Source: Lentisphaerota bacterium (GTDB taxonomy: Bacteria > Verrucomicrobiota > Kiritimatiellia > RFP12 > UBA3636). Taken from it: a stretch of 8,061 nucleotides of DNA. Every line of letters starts with the position of its first letter. Position 1 is the first letter of the stretch. Location: contig JAAZFF010000022.1 in NCBI GenBank assembly GCA_012511845.1, forward strand, positions 1-8,061, in the 5' to 3' direction. Of this stretch, positions 1-5,482 are shown piece by piece. The position numbers and the translations under genes were made by a program. Below the pieces are notes generated by a model. That model was given only the letters and a program-made list of their open reading frames with translations, was not told where the DNA came from and did not search any database.

Positions 1-34
1 GTCTTCACTTATTACAATTCGATAAGAAATAAAT

Positions 35-2029
35 ATGATAACTAACCATGATTTGAGCACTCAACAATGGACGCTTGACGGCTCATTCCCTTTTCTCTGG
101 GAAAATGCAAAATCCATGGAAACGGGTGCACGACCGGCATTCGAAGTTGACTCTGTACCGGCAAAACTTCCCGGCTCTGTGCAGAATGCCTTGCGTAATG
201 CCGGGATCATACCGGACTGGAGTCACGGACTGAATCACCGTGCCTGTGAATGGGTGGAGAACAGACACTGGCTGTTTACGGCAAAACTGCCGAGGAGCTG
301 GTTTGCTGCCGCCCAAAGGGCACGGTTAAAAGTCGATGGGCTTGATGGAAATGGACGCATATACTGGAACGGGAAATTGGCAGGGCGATTCAATAATGCC
401 TTCATATCATATACCTTTGACCTTCCGCTTCCGGAAGAAGGAAAGGACGAAATTCCCTTAACAATCATTTTTGAAACACCTCCGCGATGGCTCGGACAGT
501 TTGGTCGGACCTCGGAAATGCGAGAATGGAAAACACGTTTTGGATATGGCTGGGACTGGCTCACACGGCTTGTGCAAATAGGAGTGTATGGTAACCTGGG
601 AATTGAAATAGCAGATCGCAACGATGCACCGTATTTCGAAACTTTTCGTTGCTATACTGACTTCGATGCAGATATGGGTACAGGCATGGTCGTTCTTCAT
701 GGCGAGGTACCTAATGCCGCAGCTGTTCGCTTCTCATTAAAGGATTCAACAGGGAAAACTCTTGCCTGTGCCACGTATACGCCTGGAGAATTTGAAAATG
801 GTATTTCCTGGAATGTCGAATCAGTCCGTGCCTGGTGGCCAAATGGATATGGTGATCAGCCACTCTACAGCATTACTGCAGAAGCGTTAAGTGCCGACGA
901 TGTAGTACACGATAAACAGCAACGCACTACCGGTTTTCGCCGCATTGAATGGCTACCCTGCAAAGATGCCCCTGTTGCTGCTGCTCCGTGGCTTTGCGTT
1001 ATTAATAATACTCCTGTTTTTCTGCAGGGAATAAACTGGACACCGCTGCAAACCAATTTTGCTGACCTGTCTGCTGTCGACGGCACCAAGCGTGTTAACG
1101 CCTGGCGTGATACCGGCATGAATACGCTGCGTATTTGGGGTGGTGCGGTGCTTGAAAGCGCTGCTTTCTATGATGCCTGCGATCGTGCCGGTATGCTCGT
1201 GTGGCAGGATCTTCCTCTTTCCAGCTCCGGCATAGATAATCATCCGCCCGACGATGCTCTCTTCTGTGCAGAACTGGCTGATATTACCCGCTGCTATGTC
1301 ACTCGACGCCAGCATCATCCCAGCCTGCTTCTCTGGTGCGGAGGTAATGAACTTCAGACAGCTTCTGATGGTTCGCCCGGCATCGGTCGTCCGTTAGATG
1401 AGAGACATCCGGCTCTGCGTCGTGCCGGGGAGGTCATTGGGGCACTGGATCCTTTCCGTCGTTACCTCCCCACATCTTCCTCCGGTCCCATGTTTTATGC
1501 TGACCCTGAAAACTACGGCAAAGGACTCCACTGGGATGTTCATGGTCCCTGGTCCCTCGGCGAAATGACAATGAAGGAATGGTGTGAATACTGGAACAAC
1601 GACGATGCGCTTTTTCGCTCTGAAACGGGTGTACCCGGCGCCAGCTCTCCGGATTTGATACGCCGCTATGCAGGTGGAACAGATCCAATGCCTGTCAGCC
1701 TTTCGAATCCTCTCTGGAGGCGTACGTCATGGTGGATTGAAAATGATGCATTTGCCCGTGAACATAACGGTCGCCAACCGGACGATCTGGAAGAATACTG
1801 TTCCTGGAGTCAAGCCCGTCAGGCAGAGGCACTTGTTATAGCTCTCCGTGCATGTAAAGGGCGCTTTCCACGTTGCGGCGGCTTCCTGGTATGGATGGGG
1901 CATGACGTCTTTCACTGTTGTGCCAATACGGCTATCATGGAGTTCGATGCTGCTCCCAAACCGGCTCTGGAAGCCTTGCGCCCGATTTTGCAGCAGAAGC
2001 CGGGCCCGGGTCTGGACCCGGGGCAGTGA
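35..2029 (+). CDS. Glycoside hydrolase family 2 enzyme, beta-mannosidase-like
   Basis: Probable retaining exo-glycosidase of clan GH-A that would remove beta-mannose or a related sugar from oligosaccharides. The 664 residues show the GH2 order: an N-terminal sugar-binding-type beta domain (about 1-195, with GYGWDW around 170-175), an Ig-like domain (about 196-305) and a TIM barrel (about 320-650). Barrel landmarks are RIWGG (366-370), WQD (390-392), the acid/base N438-E439 in WCGGNE, the likely nucleophile E530 in SETGVPG, WSQARQ (591-596) and WMGHD (620-624). No signal peptide is seen, so it is probably cytoplasmic. ATG 35 is the first start after an in-frame stop at 23-25; only an A-rich weak ribosome site precedes it. 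At 664 residues it is shorter than classical beta-mannosidases (about 800 or more) and lacks their C-terminal Ig domains. The last ten residues (KPGPGLDPGQ) appear repeat-derived. The family is secure, but the substrate is inferred and exo-glucosaminidase or another GH2 activity remains possible. Confidence 0.9.
   Translation: MITNHDLSTQQWTLDGSFPFLWENAKSMETGARPAFEVDSVPAKLPGSVQNALRNAGIIPDWSHGLNHRACEWVENRHWLFTAKLPRSWFAAAQRARLKVDGLDGNGRIYWNGKLAGRFNNAFISYTFDLPLPEEGKDEIPLTIIFETPPRWLGQFGRTSEMREWKTRFGYGWDWLTRLVQIGVYGNLGIEIADRNDAPYFETFRCYTDFDADMGTGMVVLHGEVPNAAAVRFSLKDSTGKTLACATYTPGEFENGISWNVESVRAWWPNGYGDQPLYSITAEALSADDVVHDKQQRTTGFRRIEWLPCKDAPVAAAPWLCVINNTPVFLQGINWTPLQTNFADLSAVDGTKRVNAWRDTGMNTLRIWGGAVLESAAFYDACDRAGMLVWQDLPLSSSGIDNHPPDDALFCAELADITRCYVTRRQHHPSLLLWCGGNELQTASDGSPGIGRPLDERHPALRRAGEVIGALDPFRRYLPTSSSGPMFYADPENYGKGLHWDVHGPWSLGEMTMKEWCEYWNNDDALFRSETGVPGASSPDLIRRYAGGTDPMPVSLSNPLWRRTSWWIENDAFAREHNGRQPDDLEEYCSWSQARQAEALVIALRACKGRFPRCGGFLVWMGHDVFHCCANTAIMEFDAAPKPALEALRPILQQKPGPGLDPGQ
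2005..2022. repeat. GC-rich perfect hairpin at the end of the GH2 gene
   Basis: CCCGGGTC and GACCCGGG form a perfect 8-bp inverted repeat with a 2-base TG loop, just before the GH2 stop codon at 2027-2029. No T-run follows, so it is not a standard intrinsic terminator. It could slow ribosomes or protect the mRNA end, which is inference only. It lies within the probable repeat-derived tail of the gene. Confidence 0.6.
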
Positions 2030-2041
2030 TCAGTGGATAGT
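2021..2041 (+). repeat. 21-bp dispersed repeat carrying the GH2 stop codon (left copy)
   Basis: GGGCAGTGATCAGTGG followed by ATAGT. It matches 4715-4735 in the same orientation at 20 of 21 bases, differing only at 2037. The TGA of the GH2 gene (2027-2029) lies inside it. The core word TGATCAGTG recurs on the minus strand at 2692-2700, where it supplies the stop codon of the ATPase. Confidence 0.75.
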
Positions 2042-2054
2042 GGGCAGTGGGAGA

Positions 2055-2070
2055 CCCGGCAAGCCGTGCC
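2055..2070 (-). repeat. GGCTTGCCGG palindromic word, one of five similar copies
   Basis: The minus strand reads GGCACGGCTTGCCGGG. The plus strand carries the same 16 bases at 2608-2623. Close relatives with the CGGCTTGCC core are at 2703-2720 (+), 4704-4717 (-) and 5358-5369 (+), and a looser one is near 2438-2450. The core CGGC-TT-GCCG is a self-complementary mini-hairpin. The copies are always next to other repeat modules in the two gene-free stretches or at gene ends. Their function is unknown. Confidence 0.65.
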
Positions 2071-2107
2071 TACTCCGCAAACCGCCGTGGTTGGTGAGCC
2101 TGGGAGC

Positions 2108-2130
2108 CCCGAGCGCCTGCTCGGGTTTGG
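2108..2130 (+). terminator. Terminator-like hairpin downstream of the GH2 gene
   Basis: CCCGAGC and GCTCGGG form a 7-bp stem with a GCCT loop (2108-2125), followed by TTTGG. It lies about 80 bases after the GH2 stop. The T-tract is short and broken by G, and the hairpin may be another dispersed repeat, so this is only a candidate rho-independent terminator. Confidence 0.35.
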
Positions 2131-2236
2131 TTGCCGGGTGGTTGATGGGCGCGCTTGCTTAGATACTGCCCACTGCACTCTGTCCGAAGGGCTGGGGTAG
2201 GGTGCGTTTTTCCAAAACCGCCGTAAATGATGGGCT

Positions 2237-2263
2237 GTCAGACAAGTCGGACAGGTCAGACTC
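2237..2263 (+). repeat. 9-bp minisatellite, three units
   Basis: Three tandem units of GTC-(A/G)-GAC-(A/T)-(A/G/C). A related 9-bp array with GTCAATA units occurs on the minus strand at 4763-4795, beyond the other end of the ATPase gene. Confidence 0.65.
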
Positions 2264-2268
2264 AAACT

Positions 2269-2290
2269 CCGAGTCCCGAGTCCCGAGTCT
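2269..2290 (+). repeat. 7-bp tandem repeat CCGAGTC, three units
   Basis: CCGAGTC is repeated head to tail three times, ending in a final T, and is followed by a loosely similar GGAGTT. It adjoins the 9-bp minisatellite and appears to be simple-sequence expansion without coding sense. Confidence 0.65.
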
Positions 2291-2397
2291 GGAGTTAAAA
2301 ATGGCTTTCCCGTCTTCGAACCCTTCGCTGAGTCAAGCTGTGGAAGCCAAGCTGTCTGTTGTTTTGCGGCGCGCCCAGAGGTCATCGCCCTACCTGC

Positions 2398-2422
2398 GGC
2401 TCATGGGGACATTCGCCCTCCA
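2398..2422 (+). repeat. 25-mer repeat, copy 1 (one mismatch)
   Basis: First of four same-strand copies of a 25-base word beginning GGCTCATG and ending CGCCCTCCA. This copy has G instead of A at base 9. It is followed by a variant ACCGATCACTG word and a CTTGCCAGG word, as copy 2 is followed by the equivalent modules. Unlike the copies at 4811 and 4903 it lacks the second hairpin arm. Confidence 0.8.
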
Positions 2423-2450
2423 GCACCGATCACTGACCCAGCTTGCCAGG

Positions 2451-2564
2451 AGATCGTACACGTTCACAGCGGAGCGGTACACGTTTTACGTACTCGACCA
2501 TAAAACTAGTAAACTGCGATGAAATCGTGTACGTGTACGTGTACGAGTACGAGAACGATTATGC
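2451..2564 (+). repeat. Inverted-copy element, left copy (degraded S23-like relic?)
   Basis: This 114-base stretch aligns with the reverse complement of 5206-5337. Both begin AGATCGT, share CACGTTCACAGCGGA, a CTCGACCAT word and GATGAAATCGTGTACG, and end GAACGATTATGC. Relative to the right copy it lacks about 18 bases around the MELDHEKL start and carries other indels, so its frame is broken at that point. An expanded CGTGTA hexamer tract (2526-2553) lies within it. The S23-like reading is explained under the right copy. The repeat relationship is directly visible; its origin is inference. Confidence 0.7.
2526..2553 (+). repeat. CGTGTA hexamer tract
   Basis: Three CGTGTA hexamers are followed by two CGAGTA/CGAGAA-type variants. 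It lies inside the left inverted element. Read in frame it encodes alternating Val/Glu and Tyr, matching the Tyr-rich tail of the right copy, but has more regular hexamers, consistent with slippage. Confidence 0.6.
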
Positions 2565-2634
2565 GTTCCCAAGAAAACTGCCCACTGCCCACTACCTGCT
2601 GCTCACTGGCACGGCTTGCCGGGCTGCAGGCGGG

Positions 2635-2654
2635 CACAGACAGGAATGTCCGTG
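2635..2654. repeat. Short hairpin next to 25-mer copy 2
   Basis: CACAGACA and TGTCCGTG pair over 8 bp with one mismatch around a GGAA loop. It lies just upstream of the 25-mer at 2666-2690. Only this one copy is in the window. The sequence resembles dispersed repeats I recall from environmental genomes, but that was not checked. Confidence 0.45.
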
Positions 2655-2665
2655 CTACAGTCTGC

Positions 2666-2690
2666 GGCTCATGAGGACATTCGCCCTCCA
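2666..2690 (+). repeat. 25-mer repeat, copy 2 (exact)
   Basis: Identical over 25 bases to 4811-4835 and 4903-4927. It is followed directly by GCACTGATCA, whose complement holds the ATPase stop codon, and by a GGCTTGCCGGG word (2703-2720). Only the first arm of the longer hairpin element is present here. Confidence 0.85.
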
Positions 2691-2697
2691 GCACTGA

Positions 2698-4614
2698 TCA
2701 CCGGCTCGGCTTGCCGGGTCCAGGTTTATGACGCAGGAGGAGTGAAGCGTGTGAAACAACTAAAAGGGAACTGGCATTGTGCACGAGGGCTGCCAGCACG
2801 GGACCTAGAAGTCCAAGCGCAGCAAATGTGATGGCTGATGCATTTATAAGCAAAGAAAGCGTTATGTTTATTGTGATGTTGTTCAAAGCTCTCCTCGACA
2901 TGCGCAATAGATACGGCAGAAGCTGAATGTCGTCGCGCATAAGAACTATGTCCGCCGCCTCTATCGCTATGTCACTGCCAACACCGCCCATGGCAATTCC
3001 CACAGTAGCAGTTTTGAGTGCGGGAGCATCATTTACACCATCGCCTACCATTGCAATGCCTGTTCCCTGTGAGGCATAACTCTTTATGTGCTCTACCTTG
3101 TCTTCGGGCAGCAATTCTGAGTCGACAATATCAACTCCGGCTGCAGTTGCCATATGCCGGGCAGCTGCGGGATGATCGCCTGTGAGAAGCATCGTTTGGC
3201 GGATGCCTGACTTTTTCAGGCTCTTTATCATTGCGGAGGCATCCGGTCTGAGAGTGTCGGACAGTGTAATAAGACCGGCAAATCGACCGTCCATCTCCAC
3301 TGCAACCACGGCTTTGCCTGTTTCACGCTCAGCAGTAATGTTTTTCTGCATTTTCTGCGAAGGGACAACTCCATTATCTGCCAGCCAGTCGGTTGTGCCT
3401 ATATTCAGTTGCTTGCCTTCTACTGTCGCAGAGATGCCTTTACCGGGCAGCATTTCAAACCGTGTTGGTTCGGGCGAGTCGGGCACTGCAGCGGCAATTG
3501 CCTTGCCAAGGGGATGCTCTGAGTGGCGTTCTGCTGAAGCAACGAGACGCAATAATTCTTTGTCTGAAAAATCAGGCAGATCAGAGAAAGTTCCGGAAAC
3601 AACGGGGCGCCCGAAAGTGAGTGTCCCGGTTTTATCGAAAGCCATAGTTGTGATGCGTCCCATGGACTCCAGCGCTTCGCCTGACTTCACGAGAATCCCG
3701 TGACGGCTTAGGTTAGCTATCACAGCCATGATTGCAGTAGGTGTTGCCAGTGCCAGTGCGCACGGACAGAACACTATGAGGATTGATACTGCCCGAAGCG
3801 TTTCACCTGTTGCCAGACCAACGATGACAGCAGTAAGAAGGGCAGTCGGGACAAGAACTGACGCCCAGCGATCTGCCAGACGGACGACAGGTGCACGACG
3901 TTCCTGAGCCTCTTTAACGAGGCGGATCATGCGTTGCAGGGTTGTATCTTCAGCTGTTTTTTCGGCACGTGCATCCATTGAGCCGAAGAGGTTGACTGTG
4001 CCTGCCAGTATTTTATCACCGGGAGCTTTATCTACGGGAATGGATTCTCCTGTGACGATTGCCTGATCCACTGAAGTCTGTCCGGATATTATTACCCCAT
4101 CTATTGGAATTGTTTCGCCGGGGCGGATTCGCACAACATCGCCCACATTGAGTAAGTCTGCCTCTATTGCTTCCTCGTGCCCGACTTTCAGGCGGTTTGC
4201 CATGCGTGGAGCGAGGGCGACGAGCTTCTGGAGACCCTCACGTGCTTTGCGCAGGGTGCGATTTTCCAGCAATTGCCCCAGAGTAAGGAGAAAGGCAACT
4301 TCGCCTGCGGCAAAGAGTTCGCCTACTATCACGGCAGATATGATAGCAAGGCTTATAAGAAGTCCTACCCTGATCTTTCCTGTTGTAAAGAGCCTTGTAA
4401 ATGCTCTTTTTATTATCGGAAAGCCACAAAGCAGGATAGGTATCCATGCCGGATCGTATAGTGACTGTATACTCCAGGCGGAAGAGCCACCATGCTCGTG
4501 CCCTCCGCTCATAATAAAACTTACAACCAGTGCAGGAATGGATATAATTGTAAACCAGGTGAGGCGGGAGTCCGGATCTTGCAGAGTTTTATAAATTCGT
4601 GTGATGAAAGCCAT
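2698..4614 (-). CDS. P1B-type heavy-metal-transporting ATPase
   Basis: Inner-membrane pump that would export a transition metal using ATP. The 638 residues have the family order: TM1-TM4 (about 20-35, 56-68, 81-97, 102-116), actuator TGES (188-191), TM5, TM6 with metal-site C283-P-C285, phosphorylation site D327 in DKTGT, SEHPLG (H367-P368), hinge GDGVNDAP (524-531), then TM7-TM8. There is no N-terminal metal-binding domain (no MxCxxC); a small HEH motif (39-41) follows TM1. TM8 has H612-N613 followed by SS, unlike the Cu(I) or Zn/Cd subgroup signatures I know, so the metal is unassigned. The start at 4614 (MAFITRIY) is chosen because upstream codons run through repeats and TM1 begins just after it. 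GAGGA lies closer than usual to the ATG. The C-terminal KPGPGKPSR (630-638) appears repeat-derived. It is convergent with GH2 and divergent from the ExbB operon, with no metal regulator nearby. Confidence 0.93.
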   Translation of the reverse strand: MAFITRIYKTLQDPDSRLTWFTIISIPALVVSFIMSGGHEHGGSSAWSIQSLYDPAWIPILLCGFPIIKRAFTRLFTTGKIRVGLLISLAIISAVIVGELFAAGEVAFLLTLGQLLENRTLRKAREGLQKLVALAPRMANRLKVGHEEAIEADLLNVGDVVRIRPGETIPIDGVIISGQTSVDQAIVTGESIPVDKAPGDKILAGTVNLFGSMDARAEKTAEDTTLQRMIRLVKEAQERRAPVVRLADRWASVLVPTALLTAVIVGLATGETLRAVSILIVFCPCALALATPTAIMAVIANLSRHGILVKSGEALESMGRITTMAFDKTGTLTFGRPVVSGTFSDLPDFSDKELLRLVASAERHSEHPLGKAIAAAVPDSPEPTRFEMLPGKGISATVEGKQLNIGTTDWLADNGVVPSQKMQKNITAERETGKAVVAVEMDGRFAGLITLSDTLRPDASAMIKSLKKSGIRQTMLLTGDHPAAARHMATAAGVDIVDSELLPEDKVEHIKSYASQGTGIAMVGDGVNDAPALKTATVGIAMGGVGSDIAIEAADIVLMRDDIQLLPYLLRMSRRALNNITINITLSLLINASAITFAALGLLGPVLAALVHNASSLLVVSHASLLLRHKPGPGKPSR

Positions 4615-4714
4615 TTCCTCGATAATATAGTGTGAGTTGTTGAAAGCGGCACATGGTATCACAAAACATCTTGCAGTGCTATTCAGAACTCCTTGCTTCG
4701 AGGCTCGGCAAGCC

Positions 4715-4735
4715 GGGCAGTGATCAGTGGTTAGT
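4715..4735 (+). repeat. 21-bp dispersed repeat, right copy
   Basis: Matches 2021-2041 in the same orientation at 20 of 21 bases. It lies about 100 bases upstream of the ATPase start and directly follows a CGGCAAGCC word. The two copies bracket the whole ATPase gene as direct repeats about 2.7 kb apart. Confidence 0.75.
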
Positions 4736-4762
4736 TTTCTTGAGAGCCGGACTTGCAAATGA

Positions 4763-4795
4763 CTGACCCTATTGACCTTATTGACCGTATTGAGG
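4763..4795 (-). repeat. 9-bp minisatellite, about 3.5 units
   Basis: The minus strand reads units of GGTCAATAA, GGTCAATAG and a partial GGTCAG, preceded by a degenerate CCTCAATAC. Period and GTCA core resemble the array at 2237-2263. Confidence 0.6.
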
Positions 4796-4810
4796 TTGCC
4801 TCGCAACCAC

Positions 4811-4889
4811 GGCTCATGAGGACATTCGCCCTCCAGCTTGGCTATGCGCATCTTTACGTAATGGAGGGTGAGCGTCCTCGCGAACCGCA
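4811..4889 (+). repeat. 79-bp imperfect-hairpin repeat, copy A
   Basis: Arms 4811-4835 and 4862-4886 are complementary at 19 of 25 positions around a 26-base loop. All six differences are transitions, and three would be G-U pairs in plus-strand RNA, so an RNA hairpin could form with 22 of 25 pairs. The first arm is the exact 25-mer found at 2666. Copy B follows after a 13-base spacer, giving a 92-base period. Confidence 0.85.
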
Positions 4890-4902
4890 ATCGATTCGAA
4901 GC

Positions 4903-4981
4903 GGCTCATGAGGACATTCGCCCTCCAGCTTGGCTGTGCGCATCTTTACATAATGGAGGGTGAGCGTCCTCGCGAACCGCA
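4903..4981 (+). repeat. 79-bp imperfect-hairpin repeat, copy B
   Basis: Matches copy A at 77 of 79 bases. Both differences (A to G in GCTATGCG, G to A in TTACGTA) lie in the loop, and both arms are identical. Arms are 4903-4927 and 4954-4978. The 13-base spacer between copies contains ATCGAT and TTCGAA palindromes. Confidence 0.85.
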
Positions 4982-5205
4982 GATATCCGCCTGGGTACTC
5001 GCTTTTTATCAGCAACTTTGTAGCGTTAAACAGCAGTGAGATAATTTAAAAAAATGACAAACGGAAATCAGGACTTGACAGGGATTAAAACCACTAATGA
5101 ACACAGACAGACATAGAGTCTAAGGAGACGCAAATATCTTACGCAGAGCCAATCTGAAGGGCACTGGGACCGCAAGGCTCCGTACCTGCATCTGCCTGCG
5201 TGATG

Positions 5206-5337
5206 GCATAATCGTTCTCGTTCACGTACTCGTACACGATTTCATCGAAGGAAACATCCAGCTTCTCATGGTCGAGTTCCATTTTCATGCTCGTGTACGG
5301 GAAACGTGTACCGTTCCGCTGTGAACGTGCACGATCT
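5206..5337 (-). repeat. Inverted-copy element, right copy, with S23-like start fossil
   Basis: Reverse-complement homologue of 2451-2564. On the minus strand it encodes MELDHEKLDV (5282 down to 5253), then at once FDEIVYEYVNENDY. From memory, the first peptide resembles the start of S23/23S-intervening-sequence four-helix-bundle proteins, and acidic Tyr-rich tails occur at the end of some of them. If so, the roughly 100-residue body is missing and this is an internal-deletion relic of such a gene with its flanks. The repeat is directly seen; the gene identity is a tentative inference, and no functional product is expected. Confidence 0.6.
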
Positions 5338-5412
5338 CTGGGCACCTACGGCGGTTTCGGCTTGCCCGGCTCAGCGTCCGGTAATAAAGCTCGCAGCTCA
5401 TGTTAAAAAAAC

Positions 5413-5442
5413 TTGCAGTAAGCAAAGCGCAAGTGTTATGAT
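5413..5442 (+). promoter_or_regulatory. Candidate extended -10 promoter for the ExbB operon
   Basis: TGTTATGAT (5434-5442) has an extended -10 TG and a hexamer matching TATAAT at 5 of 6 positions. A weak TTGCAG (5413-5418) lies 18 bases upstream as a possible -35. Transcription would begin near 5449, about 34 bases before ATG 5483. It is the only promoter-like site this close to the gene, but it is predicted by eye. Confidence 0.4.
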
Positions 5443-5482
5443 TGTCGTCACATTTAGTAGAATTATGGGAGCTTTTAAGAAA

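Larger units (their letters stand above)
2030..2697. other. Gene-free mosaic of short dispersed repeats
   Basis: This 668-base stretch separates two convergent genes. Its open frames show no recognisable domain and run through repeats. It holds, in order: a repeat word at the GH2 stop, CGGCAAGCCG palindromic words, a terminator-like hairpin (2108-2130), a 9-bp minisatellite (2237-2263), a 7-bp tandem repeat (2269-2290), two copies of a 25-mer (2398-2422 and 2666-2690), an inverted-copy element (2451-2564) and a short hairpin (2635-2654). I see no RNA gene or transposase. Confidence 0.75.
4615..5482. other. Gene-free divergent intergenic region rich in repeats
   Basis: This stretch of about 870 bases lies between the starts of the ATPase (-) and the ExbB gene (+). 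It holds a CGGCAAGCCG word and a 21-bp direct repeat (4704-4735), a 9-bp minisatellite (4763-4795), two 79-bp hairpin repeats (4811-4981), AT-rich DNA (about 5000-5150) in which I see no gene, an inverted-copy element (5206-5337) and a candidate promoter (5413-5442). The ATPase promoter must be in the left part, but I cannot identify a convincing one. The frames open upstream of both neighbouring genes translate repeats and are not likely to be protein. Confidence 0.7.

Noticed and set aside
1..34. Promoter for the GH2 gene
   Set aside because: Only 34 bases are visible upstream. They are AT-rich, but no -35/-10 pair can be assigned.
1912..2385. 157-codon minus-strand frame over the GH2 end and the spacer
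   Set aside because: Half is antisense to GH2 and half is repeats. Its Pro/Arg/Ser-rich composition reflects GC-rich repeat DNA.
2202..2522. 106-codon plus-strand frame in the repeat mosaic
   Set aside because: It translates the minisatellites, the 25-mer and the inverted element in succession. Tandem units with periods of 9 and 6 keep it open artificially.
3182..3703. 173-codon plus-strand frame inside the ATPase gene
   Set aside because: It is the antisense shadow of a gene with all P-type ATPase motifs, and has no domain of its own.
4148..4594. 148-codon plus-strand frame inside the ATPase gene
   Set aside because: Antisense shadow of the actuator and TM1-TM4 region, with no recognisable features.
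4615..4890. ATPase start at 4890 instead of 4614
   Set aside because: The extra 92 residues translate the 25-mer, a minisatellite and other repeats, show no domain, and precede the natural start of TM1.
4811..4981. Possible CRISPR array, because of tandem near-identical units
   Set aside because: Only two units of 79 bp with a 13-base spacer, and no cas genes. This does not fit CRISPR geometry; the units are hairpin repeats.
5075..5103. TTGACA at 5075 as a -35 box for the ExbB operon
   Set aside because: The -10 at 17-bp spacing (TGAACA) is poor, it lies 400 bases from the gene, and the surroundings resemble a dispersed intergenic repeat.
5306..5482. ExbB start at 5306
   Set aside because: The extension overlaps the inverted-copy element, has no membrane or domain features, and would place the signal peptide inside the protein.
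2030..5482. Composite transposon carrying the ATPase
   Set aside because: Repeats flank the gene, but no transposase, integrase or clear target-site duplication is visible, so only repeat-bracketing is reported.
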